A DNA stretch of 64,000 bases, from assembly GCF_004421005.1 (NCBI RefSeq), contig NZ_CP038026.1, forward strand, positions 4,402,001 through 4,466,000. Direction: 5' to 3'. The position numbers and the translations under genes were made by a program. Under the pieces are notes generated by a model that was given only the letters and a program-made list of their open reading frames with translations, was not told where the DNA came from and ran no database searches. How positions within the stretch are numbered: the stretch's first letter is position 1; each line of letters starts with the position of its first letter. Source of the DNA: Pseudoduganella plicata. GTDB taxonomy: Bacteria; Pseudomonadota; Gammaproteobacteria; Burkholderiales; Burkholderiaceae_D. Positions 8,149 to 17,030 of this stretch are shown one piece after another.

Positions 8149-8892
8149 TCAGCGTAACCCGGCGATGGCGACAGCGTCGGCCCCTGCCGGGATGCGCATC
8201 GGCGCGGCCGGGTCGGTCACTGCCTGCCATACGGCTTCGGCCACGTCCGCAGCATGCGTGACGGCGGTCGATTGCGCCCGACCGTCGAATACCTGCTTCG
8301 CGAAGGACGCATATGCGTCGGGAATCGCCCCGTCCATATGCGGCCGGGCGTTTTCACCGAAGCGCGTTTCGGGAGACCGCCCCGGCAATACGAGGTGACA
8401 GCGCACATTGAACTGCGCCACTTCCAGCGCCAGCGACTCGGTAAACGCATTCACGGCCGCTTTGCTGGCCGTGTAGGCAGACAGCAGCGGCAGCGGCAGC
8501 AACGTCACGCTCGACGTCACGTTGACGATCACACCTGCCTGACGCAGCCGGAACTGGGGCAGCACGGCCTGTGTCAGTGCGATCGGGCCCAGCGCGTTGG
8601 TCTCGAACAGGGTGCGGACCGTCGACATGGCGGTGCCCTCCAGCGCACCCAGCGCGCCGATGCCCGCGTTGTTGACCAGTACGTCGATCGGGCCTGCCGC
8701 AGCAAGGGCACGCTCGATACTGTCCGGGTCCGTCACGTCCAACGGAATCACGCGCAGCCGTGGAGAGGAAGGCAGGATGCCGTCGGCGGGCCTGCGCATC
8801 GTGGCGACGACGTTCCAGTCCCGCTCGAGGAAATAGCGGGCGATTTCAAGGCCGAAGCCGGACGAACAGCCAGTGATCAGAACGGTTTTCAT
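8149..8892 (-). CDS. short-chain dehydrogenase/reductase (SDR)
   Basis: This 247-residue classical SDR has the NAD(P)-binding motif TGCSSGFG (residues 7-14), the structural NNAG at 74-77, and the catalytic Y140-x3-K144 (YTASK) with Ser in VTSS near 127. It should oxidise or reduce a small alcohol/carbonyl substrate with NADP(H) or NAD(H). The ATG at 8892 is chosen because CAGGAG lies 5 bases upstream; a start 24 bp earlier has no such site. It is divergent from an AraC regulator at 8991, and this SDR/AraC arrangement suggests the regulator controls it. Substrate unknown. Confidence 0.88.
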   Translation of the reverse strand: MKTVLITGCSSGFGLEIARYFLERDWNVVATMRRPADGILPSSPRLRVIPLDVTDPDSIERALAAAGPIDVLVNNAGIGALGALEGTAMSTVRTLFETNALGPIALTQAVLPQFRLRQAGVIVNVTSSVTLLPLPLLSAYTASKAAVNAFTESLALEVAQFNVRCHLVLPGRSPETRFGENARPHMDGAIPDAYASFAKQVFDGRAQSTAVTHAADVAEAVWQAVTDPAAPMRIPAGADAVAIAGLR

Positions 8893-8947
8893 GTTGACTC
8901 CTGTAGGGGTGGGCAATAACCAGACTGTAGAGGAGCGGGCCCGGACT

Positions 8948-8956
8948 TGCTACAAT
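8948..8956 (+). promoter_or_regulatory. candidate extended -10 promoter for the AraC gene
   Basis: TGCTACAAT fits the extended -10 pattern TGnTAnAAT and lies 35 bp before the AraC start, inside the 98-bp divergent gap. No good -35 hexamer is visible. Confidence 0.4.
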
Positions 8957-8990
8957 CGTTCGTCCACCTTCCTTTAGCGAGAGTCCGAAT

Positions 8991-9932
8991 ATGATCGACC
9001 CGCTGGCCGAAGCGGTCACGCTGCTGCAGCCGCATGCCCGCTTTTCCAAAGTCGTCAGCGCCGCCGGGCCCTGGCGCGTGCGCCGCCGCGAGCTCCATCA
9101 GCCGTTTTACTGCGCGATCCTCGAAGGCGCGTGCCTGCTGCAAGTGCCAGACCACGATCCCATTGCTCTGTTGCAGGGTGATTTTGTGCTGGTTCCGTCC
9201 GCCTGCGGCTTCACCATCTCGGGCGTGGCACCGCCGCCGGCGGAGTCCGCGGACAGCGTGCCGACGCTGCTGCCGAACGGCGAATTCCGCCACGGCCCGG
9301 TCGATGCGCGGGCGGACGTGCAGATGCTGCTCGGCTACTGCACGTTCGATTCGCCCGATGCGGCACTGCTGGTGTCGCTGCTGCCGCAGCTGGTGCACGT
9401 ACGCGGCGAACCGCGCCTGGCAACGCTAGTATGCCTGGTGGGGGACGAGTCGCGCGCCGAGCGGCCAGCGCGCGAGGAAGTGCTGTCGCGCCTGCTGGAA
9501 GTGATGCTGATCGAAGCACTGCGGTCCGCGGCAGGCACGGTGGCGTCACCGGGTTTGCTGCGCGGCCTGGCGGACGAGCGCCTGGCAATGGCGCTGCGCC
9601 GCATCCACGAGGATGTGGCAAGACCCTGGACGGTCGCCCAGCTGGCGCAGGAAGCGGCCCTGTCGCGCTCGGCGTTTTTCGAACGTTTCAGCCGGGCGTT
9701 GGGCGTTGCGCCGATGACTTACCTGCTGGCGTGGCGGATGGCGCTGGCCAAGCGCCTGCTGCGGCAACGGGAAGCGGGCATCGCCGCTATCGCCGAACGC
9801 GTTGGCTACGGTTCCGCCAGCGCGTTCAGTGTCGCGTTCGCCCGGCACGTGGGACTGCCGCCCGGGCGCTATCTGCGCGAGCAGGGCGCCGTCAGTGGTA
9901 AAAGTAGGGCGCCAGCACCGATACTTCGGTGA
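8991..9932 (+). CDS. AraC family transcriptional regulator
   Basis: This 313-residue protein has an N-terminal cupin-like sensing domain of the AraC_N type (about 1-200, including PFYCAILEGACLLQVP) and a C-terminal double helix-turn-helix (about 205-305) with WTVAQLAQEAALSRSAFFERF and the second helix pair IAERVGYGSASAFSVAFARH. Such proteins typically activate or repress the adjacent divergent gene, here the SDR, in response to a small molecule. Its last 41 bp overlap the 3' end of the convergent DUF4242 gene. The effector is unknown. Confidence 0.9.
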   Translation: MIDPLAEAVTLLQPHARFSKVVSAAGPWRVRRRELHQPFYCAILEGACLLQVPDHDPIALLQGDFVLVPSACGFTISGVAPPPAESADSVPTLLPNGEFRHGPVDARADVQMLLGYCTFDSPDAALLVSLLPQLVHVRGEPRLATLVCLVGDESRAERPAREEVLSRLLEVMLIEALRSAAGTVASPGLLRGLADERLAMALRRIHEDVARPWTVAQLAQEAALSRSAFFERFSRALGVAPMTYLLAWRMALAKRLLRQREAGIAAIAERVGYGSASAFSVAFARHVGLPPGRYLREQGAVSGKSRAPAPILR

Positions 9933-10164
9933 TTGCCTTGACGGGCAACCCGTTGCGCTCGGCGACCTGGCGGATGGCGTCTGGCGTGGGGGCATCGTAG
10001 ATGCAGAAGGTGCGGGTCTTGTCGTCGCTGACATAGGAGTGCACCCAGGTCACGCCCTGTTCGCTGTTGGTCGCGACCACCTTGCCCAGCGCTTCGGCAC
10101 CGCTGGCGTCCACGGGGATATTCAGACCGTCGGGAAAAATGCGTTCCACCATGTAGCGGGGCAT
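9892..10164 (-). CDS. DUF4242 family small protein
   Basis: This 90-residue protein matches the DUF4242 / SCO4226-like nickel-binding family, a ferredoxin-like alpha/beta fold that often dimerises. Visible hallmarks are the start PRYMVERIFPDG, the central WVHSYVSDDKTRTFCIYDAP, and the following AIRQVAERNGLP helix. AGGAGGTTCGT lies just upstream of the ATG. The family's cellular role is not known, and metal binding is only inferred from relatives. Its 3' end overlaps the AraC gene by 41 bp in the convergent orientation. Confidence 0.82.
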   Translation of the reverse strand: MPRYMVERIFPDGLNIPVDASGAEALGKVVATNSEQGVTWVHSYVSDDKTRTFCIYDAPTPDAIRQVAERNGLPVKAITEVSVLAPYFYH

Positions 10165-10190
10165 ACGAACCTCCTTGCGCGGGTAAAGGG

Positions 10191-10232
10191 TGAGAATTCA
10201 AGGCTGAGAATTCAAGGCCGAGAATGCAAGAT
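10191..10232. repeat. three tandem 14-bp repeats
   Basis: TGAGAATTCAAGGC occurs twice in perfect tandem (10191-10204, 10205-10218) with a third degenerate copy (10219-10232). The array lies 27 bp upstream of the DUF4242 start and inside its probable promoter region. Confidence 0.7.
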
Positions 10233-10390
10233 AGTCCAAAACACCCGGCAGGGCAACGGTTCGATGACGCCGGGGCCCGCCATTGACGCGGGCCTGGCAC
10301 ACCATCCGTCGTCGGCGTTTTCGCTGCCTGGTCGTGGTATCGTGATTCACAAGGCCGTCGCCGTGGCCTGGCCTTTACCTGGAGGTGTCT

Positions 10391-11260
10391 ATGACGAACC
10401 GTCTTCGATATCTGGACAATGCCGAAAAGATTTTCGTTTTCGACCAGGTGTACACGCTTACCGCTGCCAGCGAGCAGGCAACCAGAAAGAAGCTGAGCGC
10501 GTTCGGCATGTTTGCCAAGCTGAACCTGTTTAACCGGCCGAAGGACGAGACCGTCCTCCTGTCAAAGCACGAGTTGCGTTACGAACCTTTCTGGCATGCC
10601 GTGGCAATCCGATCGGCCGACTACTCGCGCGAGCTGGTCTATCCTGTGGAGATCGGTAACGCATTTGCGAACCGGGTGCTGATCGACGGCAAGGAATACC
10701 CCGTCGTCGAGCAGGGTGGCAAACGGCTCATCAGCCTGCCGGGGGTGGAGTATTCGCACCGGCAGATCGTTTTCGACGAGTATGTCGATGGACTGGCGCG
10801 CGAGCTGAAAAAGGGTGCGCTGGCCCATTACTTCAAGAAGCAATACAAGGTGCAGGAGCGCACGGCGCTTGAACTGCCTGAGGCCGTTGTACCGCAGTTG
10901 CGGCTGCCTACGCTGCTGCAACAGATCCACCAGAAGCTCGCCGCGGACGTCATCAATGCGCATGAATTCCAGGAGGATCTCATCACGATCGAAAAAGTGC
11001 ACCTCTATTACCGGCCCGTTTTCGCCTTCGAATTTACCTGGACGACGGAAGACAAGGTGGGCGTGATCGAAGTCGACGGACTGACGGGTGACGTGATCGA
11101 AAACGGCCAGTGGTTCAAGGAAAAGCTCCAGGCCATCACGACGCGGGAGATGCTGTTCGAGGTGGGATCGGAACTGGCCGGTGTCCTGGTGCCGGGTGGC
11201 AGCGCGGCCGTCAAGGTCATCGAACGGGTGACGGCTGACAACGGCCGGTCCCGCACGTAG
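10391..11260 (+). CDS. uncharacterised cytoplasmic protein, 289 aa
   Basis: A soluble protein with no signal peptide or transmembrane segment. GGAGG at 10381-10385 fixes the start at the ATG 10391, rather than the GTG two codons earlier. The N-terminal third is basic and helical; the centre has a long helix (about 115-190); and the C-terminal part contains paired beta strands (HLYYRPVFAFEFTW and KVGVIEVDGLTGDVIENG) that resemble a PepSY-like or peptidase-propeptide-like beta module. That resemblance is weak and I do not assign a function. It stands alone between DUF4242 and the VOC gene, with about 225 bp upstream holding its promoter. Confidence 0.75.
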   Translation: MTNRLRYLDNAEKIFVFDQVYTLTAASEQATRKKLSAFGMFAKLNLFNRPKDETVLLSKHELRYEPFWHAVAIRSADYSRELVYPVEIGNAFANRVLIDGKEYPVVEQGGKRLISLPGVEYSHRQIVFDEYVDGLARELKKGALAHYFKKQYKVQERTALELPEAVVPQLRLPTLLQQIHQKLAADVINAHEFQEDLITIEKVHLYYRPVFAFEFTWTTEDKVGVIEVDGLTGDVIENGQWFKEKLQAITTREMLFEVGSELAGVLVPGGSAAVKVIERVTADNGRSRT

Positions 11261-11284
11261 CCGATTTGCCGCGGCGAGGCTGCG

Positions 11285-11653
11285 TCAGCACGCGGCCTCG
11301 ATCAGCTCGATGCGATTACCGAACGGGTCCTCGATGCCGGCCCGGCGCCTGCCAGCCACTGGTGGTTCTTCGCGCACAAGCACGCCGCGCTCGCGCAGCA
11401 ACGCGCAATAGTCGTCGAAATCGGCGACGACAAACGCGGGATGCGCCTTTTTCGCCGGGACGAAGCCTGCCTGCGCGCCAATGTGCAGTTGCGTCGTACC
11501 CGTTACGAACCACATGCCGCCTGAAGCGTTCAGCGGCGCCGGCTTGGGCGTTTCGGCCAGGCCCAGCACGCCGCCGTAAAAGGCCCGTGCCTCGTCGTCG
11601 GCGCCTGGCGGGATGGCGACCTGTACGTGGTCGATTCCGGCGATATGGGGCAT
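11285..11653 (-). CDS. VOC family protein (glyoxalase/bleomycin-resistance fold)
   Basis: A 122-residue vicinal-oxygen-chelate protein with two beta-alpha-beta3 halves. It shows IDHVQVAIP at the start (His9 a likely metal ligand), a mid-protein HIGAQ, HPAFVVADFDDYCALL, and the diagnostic DPFGNRIELIE ending with its glutamate. Length is typical for one-domain VOC dimers. Members include glyoxalases, dioxygenases and antibiotic-binding proteins, so the reaction is not predictable. It is on the same strand as, and 95 bp downstream of, the chemoreceptor gene. Confidence 0.85.
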   Translation of the reverse strand: MPHIAGIDHVQVAIPPGADDEARAFYGGVLGLAETPKPAPLNASGGMWFVTGTTQLHIGAQAGFVPAKKAHPAFVVADFDDYCALLRERGVLVREEPPVAGRRRAGIEDPFGNRIELIEAAC

Positions 11654-11710
11654 GGCGTTCTCCGCAATGATAAACGTCGATGTTAGCGCATCCGCCGGGC
11701 GGAAGGGGCG

Positions 11711-11728
11711 CCCGCCATCGATGGCGGG
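11711..11728. repeat. 18-bp perfect palindrome downstream of the chemoreceptor gene
   Basis: CCCGCCATCGATGGCGGG is its own reverse complement. It lies 20 bp past the chemoreceptor stop. With no T run it may be a weak terminator or a protein site. Confidence 0.4.
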
Positions 11729-11748
11729 GGCAGCCCCGGGAGAGAGGA

Positions 11749-13362
11749 TCAGGCCAGCTGCAGACGTGGCACCGCGAGGGCGTGCCCCGGCGCGGCGGAC
11801 GCGACTTGCTGCGTCGTGTCAAGCTTGAAGATGCTGACAATCCCGGCCAGGTGCGCGGCCTGTTCCTGCATCGCTTCCGATGCCGTGGCTGCCTGCTCCA
11901 CCATTGCCGCATTCTGCTGCGTCACCTGGTCCATCTGCGCGATCGCCTGGTTGATCTGGCCGATGCCGGCGGTCTGCTCCTCGGTGGCCATGGTGATCTC
12001 GCCGATGATGTCGGCAACGCGCTTGACGCTGTCCACGATGTCGTTCATGGTCGAGCCAGCCTGATCGACCAGCCGCGCGCCATCGTCCACCCGCGCTACC
12101 GAGTCCGTGATGAGCTGCTTGATTTCCTTGGCTGCCGCTGCCGAGCGGTGGGCCAGGCTGCGCACTTCCGTGGCCACCACCGCGAAACCGCGTCCCTGCT
12201 CGCCGGCACGCGCCGCCTCGACCGCTGCGTTCAGCGCCAGGATATTGGTCTGGAATGCAATGCTGTCGATGACACCGATGATGTCGGCGATCTTCTTGGA
12301 CGACTCGTTGATCGACGCCATCGTCTGCACGACCTGCGATACCACCGCGCCTCCGCGGCTGGCCACGTCGCTGGCGGACGTCGCCAGGGTGGCGGCCTGG
12401 CGTGCATTGGCGGCACTGTGCGTCACGGTCGACGTCAGCTCTTCCATCGACGAGGCGGTTTCCTCGAGGGTGCCGGCCTGCTCTTCCGTGCGGACCGACA
12501 GGTCGGCATTGCCCGCGGCGATGTCCGACGACGCGCTGGCGATCGCATCGGAGCCGCTGCGGATCTCGCGCACCAGCCCCAGCAGGTGATCGTTCATGTG
12601 CTTCAGGGCATTCTGCAGTTCGCCGATCTCGTCCTGGGAGCCGGCTTCCGGGCAGGACGTCAGGTCGCCCGCCGCCACGCGCCGTGCGAGCGCGACAGCA
12701 GCGGTAACCGGGACGGTGATGCTGCGCGTCAGCCACCATGCGCAGACGACACCAAAGGCAACCGACAGGCAGCCAAGCAGCATCACGATGCGGCGGCTTT
12801 CCGTCTTGATGTCCTGAATCTGGTGCCGGAGGGCATCGATGCGGTCGCGCTGGATCTTGACCAGCGCTGCCATGCTGGCCTGATACGCCTCCGCGGCGGG
12901 GATATACACCCGGTCGTGCACTTCGTTCGATTCCTCCGGCTTGCCCTCACTCTTGAGCCTGATTGCCTCGTTACGGCCGCTCACATAGGCGCCGCGCACT
13001 TCCATCATTTTCGCCAGGGCCTGCTTTTCTTCCGGCGTCGTCAGCATCGCTTCCGCCTGCTTCATGTAGACGGCGGCCTTCTCGTTGGTTTCCTTCGTGT
13101 GCTTCGCGAAGAACTGCCCCAGCGTGGGGTCGCTGCTGCGGATGATTGCCGACGTGCGGATCACCGCAATGGCGATATTGCTGCTCCAGTCGGTGATCAG
13201 GCGTTCTTTCCTGACCGGCTCGTCGAGCATCTGCTCGGCGGCGTCCGCCACGGCGTTCAGTTTGAAGACGCCGACGATGGTGGTGCCGATGGACAGCAGC
13301 AGGACAAGGGCAAATCCGAGCGCCAGCCGGCGCCCGATTTTCATGTTGGACAAAATGTTCAT
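11749..13362 (-). CDS. methyl-accepting chemotaxis protein
   Basis: This 537-residue chemoreceptor senses a ligand outside the inner membrane and controls CheA through CheW. TM1 is at about 12-32, a four-helix-bundle (4HB_MCP) ligand domain spans about 33-185, TM2 lies at about 190-210, then a HAMP domain, and the kinase-control hairpin has the conserved tip with LALNAAVEAARAGEQGRGFA and VATEVRSLAHRSA. Methylation-type helices flank it. The C-terminus lacks an NWETF-like tail for CheR/CheB. The ligand is unknown. Gene order does not place it in a chemotaxis operon; it stands alone with its own promoter. Confidence 0.93.
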   Translation of the reverse strand: MNILSNMKIGRRLALGFALVLLLSIGTTIVGVFKLNAVADAAEQMLDEPVRKERLITDWSSNIAIAVIRTSAIIRSSDPTLGQFFAKHTKETNEKAAVYMKQAEAMLTTPEEKQALAKMMEVRGAYVSGRNEAIRLKSEGKPEESNEVHDRVYIPAAEAYQASMAALVKIQRDRIDALRHQIQDIKTESRRIVMLLGCLSVAFGVVCAWWLTRSITVPVTAAVALARRVAAGDLTSCPEAGSQDEIGELQNALKHMNDHLLGLVREIRSGSDAIASASSDIAAGNADLSVRTEEQAGTLEETASSMEELTSTVTHSAANARQAATLATSASDVASRGGAVVSQVVQTMASINESSKKIADIIGVIDSIAFQTNILALNAAVEAARAGEQGRGFAVVATEVRSLAHRSAAAAKEIKQLITDSVARVDDGARLVDQAGSTMNDIVDSVKRVADIIGEITMATEEQTAGIGQINQAIAQMDQVTQQNAAMVEQAATASEAMQEQAAHLAGIVSIFKLDTTQQVASAAPGHALAVPRLQLA

Positions 13363-13400
13363 GCGTTGCTTTCAGTTACCAGTAATTGGTGCAACGCAAC

Positions 13401-13429
13401 ATTATAGCTGGAGTTTGCGGCCGTGTCTT
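13401..13429 (-). promoter_or_regulatory. candidate sigma70 promoter for the chemoreceptor gene
   Basis: On the minus strand AAGACA (13424-13429) and a perfect TATAAT (13401-13406) are separated by 17 bp, about 40 bp upstream of the start codon. Between promoter and ATG, GCGTTGC (13363-13369) and GCAACGC (13391-13397) could pair and hold the start region in a hairpin. Confidence 0.55.
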
Positions 13430-13616
13430 TCGACCGATCGGCACCGTTGTGCGCAACACACGGGCACGTTGCGCTGCACAAGAACGCTGGGGCGCGCGAA
13501 CGCAGAACGTCAGACCTTGGCCGGGAGCGGCCTGCGGAGCGGAGTGGTGGCAAAAGGTCCCGCCAGAGCGATGCCCTGTGATGGACCAAGGCAGGGCGAA
13601 TCGGAAGAAGCGGCGG

Positions 13617-13650
13617 AAAGAAAAACGCCCACTTGCATGAGTGGGCGTTT
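13617..13650 (-). terminator. rho-independent terminator of tRNA-Phe (first copy)
   Basis: Reading the minus strand, ACGCCCACT pairs with AGTGGGCGT across a six-base loop, followed by TTTTTCTTT. It begins about 15 bp after the tRNA 3' end. Confidence 0.85.
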
Positions 13651-13664
13651 CGTCAGTACATTCT

Positions 13665-13740
13665 TGGTGGCCCGGGGCGGAATCGAACCACCGACACAAG
13701 GATTTTCAATCCTCTGCTCTACCAACTGAGCTACCAGGCC
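13665..13740 (-). tRNA. tRNA-Phe (GAA), first copy
   Basis: A 76-nt tRNA with the 3' CCA encoded. On the minus strand it starts GGCCTGGTAGCTCAG, the anticodon loop is TTGAAAA (anticodon GAA), the T arm has GGTTCGATTCC, and the acceptor stem GGCCTGG-type end pairs with CCGGGCC before the discriminator A. A TATAAT -10 element lies just upstream (complement of 13751-13756). An identical tRNA is present at 49539-49614. Confidence 0.97.
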
Positions 13741-13811
13741 AAGGCGCGCAATTATAGCAGCCCTGTCGCGGATCTGCCTAGTCCCATTTGAAGGACTGCG
13801 CGCGGCGGCCT

Positions 13812-14816
13812 TCACGGCGCGCGCATGCGGCTTTTCAGCACGCGCCCGTCGGTCCCGAACAGCACCAGATACTCCGGCTTGCCAGGCCGCGCCTTGCCGC
13901 CCGTCGGCGGATACAGCCACGCCTGCATGCCGTTGTCGAATGCGATTTCGGTACCGGCGCCCAGCACGGCGCGGACCTGGTCGCGGTTCTGGCCGGGCGC
14001 GATGCCCGGCGCGGACGGCGCGTCCGGCGGCGCGGGATCGTCCATGTACTCGAACGAGAGCAGCGTGTCGTCCGGCCAGGCCGCATCCCACAACGGCGCG
14101 TAGTAACTGTGATCGAGCAGGACCTGGCAGTCGCAGTAGCGCAGTTCGCCCGGCGACTGGCTGCCGCCCGCATACAGGTAGCGCAGCGGCAGTACCGCGC
14201 TGCGTTCGCCAGCGCGCAGCGTGACGGCGAACACGGGGCGCTCGGTGAAGAACAGGTAATTGCCGTCCGGCGCAGTGCAGACGCGGTCCGGGTCCGTCAG
14301 CAGGTCGGCCAGCCACGCGAACAGGTGCGCGTTGTTCGAGACCAGCCCCGCTTCCATGCCGACGCGGCACTCGAGCCGCAAGTCGCCCAGCCGGCGCATG
14401 CCCGCCGGGACGCCGGGGCTGCGCACGTCGGCACGCCATGTCATGCTGGTCGTGCGGCGGTTGGCAACGAGTGCCGCGTCCTCACGCCACGCCCGCTCGT
14501 CGCGTTCCAGCGTGAAGCTGTTATCGGCGGCCACGGGGACGGGCAGCGTGACCGTCTCGCCCACGACCTTGAGCACGATGCCTTCCATGCGCGTGCGCGT
14601 CAGCCGCGGCAGCAGCCGGAAACGCAGTGTTGCGCCAGGCGCCAGCGTGGCCCCCTGGCGCGCGAAGCGGTCCATGCCCCGCAACATCTTGCGATACGAT
14701 TTGTCGACCGGGTCGCGGGTTGCCGTGACCACCACGTTCTGTACGGGCTCGGTCTGCGCGCCCGCCTGCAGGGCGCATGACAGCAACAGGGCGGCGGCAG
14801 GCGATCGGCGGAACAT
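13812..14816 (-). CDS. secreted protein of unknown function, 334 aa
   Basis: A signal peptide (cleavage likely after LQAGA, near residue 20) precedes a segment VQNVVVTATRDP that resembles the opening of TonB-linked or carboxypeptidase-regulatory proteins, though no such domain follows. Residues 160-290 contain paired cysteines (RYCDCQVL). The C-terminal 60 residues (GIAPGQNRDQVRAVLG, then AFDNGMQAWLY) match the small SmpA/OmlA-type fold used in BamE-like lipoproteins. This is a partial resemblance only, and there is no lipobox. The gene stands alone, divergent from the histidine kinase with a 220-bp shared upstream region. Confidence 0.7.
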   Translation of the reverse strand: MFRRSPAAALLLSCALQAGAQTEPVQNVVVTATRDPVDKSYRKMLRGMDRFARQGATLAPGATLRFRLLPRLTRTRMEGIVLKVVGETVTLPVPVAADNSFTLERDERAWREDAALVANRRTTSMTWRADVRSPGVPAGMRRLGDLRLECRVGMEAGLVSNNAHLFAWLADLLTDPDRVCTAPDGNYLFFTERPVFAVTLRAGERSAVLPLRYLYAGGSQSPGELRYCDCQVLLDHSYYAPLWDAAWPDDTLLSFEYMDDPAPPDAPSAPGIAPGQNRDQVRAVLGAGTEIAFDNGMQAWLYPPTGGKARPGKPEYLVLFGTDGRVLKSRMRAP

Positions 14817-15037
14817 GGCAGCGACGGTTCAGTTGGGCGGATCGGTGCATGGTAGCCGGTAACGTGTCGGGACATCGCACGGATGGCGTTACAATTATTC
14901 GCTGTCGAGGTAACAATCTTGCTGATTGAAAAGGATCACGGCAGGCGATAACCAAGCTTTACAACCATGGCGCAGCGCCACGGCAGATAATCACGAGTAT
15001 ATTCACACTAATAAGTCACGCCGGCTACCAGGACAAG

Positions 15038-17005
15038 ATGAATAATTCCACCCAGCCAGACGAGAAGCTCAGCGAGGAGCCCAACGAGAAGCCCAAGGAG
15101 ATCCGGCGCGCGCCGACCGGCTACGAACAACGGTTCGATCTCCTCGTTGCCAGCATCACGGATTACGCGATCTACATGCTCGATACGGAGGGCCACGTCA
15201 GCAGCTGGAACGCGGGCGCCCAGCGTTTCAAGGGGTATGAAGCGCAAGACATCATCGGCCAGCACTTCTCGCGTTTTTACACGGACGAGGACAAGGCCAC
15301 CGGCCTGCCCCAACGGGCGCTGCGTGCCGCGCGCGAGGAAGGGCGCTTCGAAGGCGAAGGCTGGCGCGTGCGCAAGGACGGCACGCGCTTCTGGGCCAGC
15401 GTCGTCATCGATCCGATCCGCACGCCGGACGGCACCCTGGTCGGCTTCGCCAAGATCACGCGCGACATCACCGAACGCATGACGGCGCAGGAAGCGCTGC
15501 GCGAAAGCGAGCAGCGCTTCCGCCTGCTGGTGCAGGGCGTCACCGACTACGCGCTGTACATGCTCTCGCCCGAAGGCATTATCACGAACTGGAACGCGGG
15601 CGCGCAGCGCATCAAGGGTTATGCGGAGCGCGAGGTCGTCGGCACCCACTACCGGCGCTTCTTCACCGAAGAGGATCGAGCCGCCGGGTTGCCGGAACAG
15701 GCAATCGAAACGGCCACGCGGACGGGCCGCTACGAGAGCGAAGGGTGGCGCGTGCGCCGCGACGGCTCGCGCTTCTACGCCCATGCGGTGCTGGACGCGA
15801 TCCACGACGAAGCGGGCGATCTGCTTGGTTTCGCCAAGATCACGCGCGACATCACGGAGCAGCGCAAGGCCGCGCAATCGCTGGAACAGACCCGCAGCGC
15901 GCTGTTCCAGGCGCAGAAGATGGAAGCGATCGGCCAGCTGACGGGCGGCATCGCCCATGACTTCAACAATCTGCTTGCCGTGCTGTCGAGCGGGATCGAC
16001 ATCCTGCATGCGCAGCAGCCGGGCAGTACGGCGGGCCGGGTACTGGACAGCATGCGCCGGGCCGTGGAGCGTGGGGCGCTGCTGACGCAGCAGCTGCTGG
16101 CGTTTGCGCGCCAGCAGCCGCTGGCCGCCGCCACGCACCAGATCAACACACTGGTGGGCGCATTCGAGCCCGTGCTGCGCCGCGCCAGCGGACCGCAGGT
16201 GTCCTTTCTGTTCGACCTGTCGCCGCGCCTTGCCAGCGTCTCCGTCGACGAGGCGCGCTTCGAGGCCACGATACTGAACCTCGTCGTCAATGCGCGCGAC
16301 GCAATGCCCGAGGGCGGCACGCTGACGCTGGAAACGCGCAATGTCGACCTCAAGAACAACGAGGTGGGCGCGCTCCCGGCCGGCCAGTACGTGCGCGTGA
16401 CAGTGCGCGATACCGGCACGGGCATGTCGCCGGAAGTGGTGGCGCGCGCCTTCGAGCCCTTCTTCACGACCAAGCCGGTAGGCAAGGGCACGGGGCTGGG
16501 ATTGTCCCAGGTGTACGGTTTCATCGCCCAGTCGGGCGGCGATGTGATCATCGAGACGGCGCTGGGCGAGGGCACGGCCATCAGCCTGTACCTGCCGGCG
16601 GTCGCGGAGGCCGGGCCCGTGGATGCCGGGCTGCCGTCGCTGCGCAGCGAACGCGTGCTGATCGCCGAGGACGACAAGCTGGTGATGGCGGTCGCCTGCG
16701 AGCTGTTCGAGACGATGGGCTATGACGTGGTGACGGCGCCGGACGGCGTCGCGGCGCTGCGCATCCTGGAGCGCGACACGGCGATCGACGTCCTGTTCAC
16801 CGACCTGATGATGCCCAACGGGATGACCGGGCTGGATCTGGCCAGGGCGGCGCGGGCGCGTCATCCGGCGATGAAGATCATTATCGCGTCGGGCTACCCG
16901 CAGGCGGCGCTGCAGCAGGAACAGCCGGGCAGCACGGAATTCTCGTTCGTGGGCAAACCATACCGGCTTGCCGACCTGGCCCGCCACCTGCGCGCCACCA
17001 GCTGA
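15038..17005 (+). CDS. hybrid sensor histidine kinase with two PAS domains
   Basis: This 655-residue soluble kinase has no transmembrane segment, so it senses an internal signal. Two near-duplicate PAS domains (about 30-150 and 155-280) share WNAGAQRxKGY and FAKITRDITE. A HisKA domain follows with phosphoacceptor H307 in GGIAHDFNNLLAVL, then a HATPase with the GTGLGLSQVYGF box, and a C-terminal receiver (about 535-650) with the acceptor D589 in LFTDLMMPNG. HDFNN kinases often work in phosphorelays. No response regulator is adjacent, so the output partner is elsewhere. The duplicated PAS pair probably arose by internal duplication. Confidence 0.93.
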   Translation: MNNSTQPDEKLSEEPNEKPKEIRRAPTGYEQRFDLLVASITDYAIYMLDTEGHVSSWNAGAQRFKGYEAQDIIGQHFSRFYTDEDKATGLPQRALRAAREEGRFEGEGWRVRKDGTRFWASVVIDPIRTPDGTLVGFAKITRDITERMTAQEALRESEQRFRLLVQGVTDYALYMLSPEGIITNWNAGAQRIKGYAEREVVGTHYRRFFTEEDRAAGLPEQAIETATRTGRYESEGWRVRRDGSRFYAHAVLDAIHDEAGDLLGFAKITRDITEQRKAAQSLEQTRSALFQAQKMEAIGQLTGGIAHDFNNLLAVLSSGIDILHAQQPGSTAGRVLDSMRRAVERGALLTQQLLAFARQQPLAAATHQINTLVGAFEPVLRRASGPQVSFLFDLSPRLASVSVDEARFEATILNLVVNARDAMPEGGTLTLETRNVDLKNNEVGALPAGQYVRVTVRDTGTGMSPEVVARAFEPFFTTKPVGKGTGLGLSQVYGFIAQSGGDVIIETALGEGTAISLYLPAVAEAGPVDAGLPSLRSERVLIAEDDKLVMAVACELFETMGYDVVTAPDGVAALRILERDTAIDVLFTDLMMPNGMTGLDLARAARARHPAMKIIIASGYPQAALQQEQPGSTEFSFVGKPYRLADLARHLRATS

Positions 17006-17030
17006 CGCGCAGCCGGATGCGAGGCCCGAT

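Noticed and set aside
13665..13740. Integration site (att) of a genomic island at tRNA-Phe
   Set aside because: No integrase gene, partial tRNA duplicate or island-type gene content is found beside either tRNA-Phe copy.
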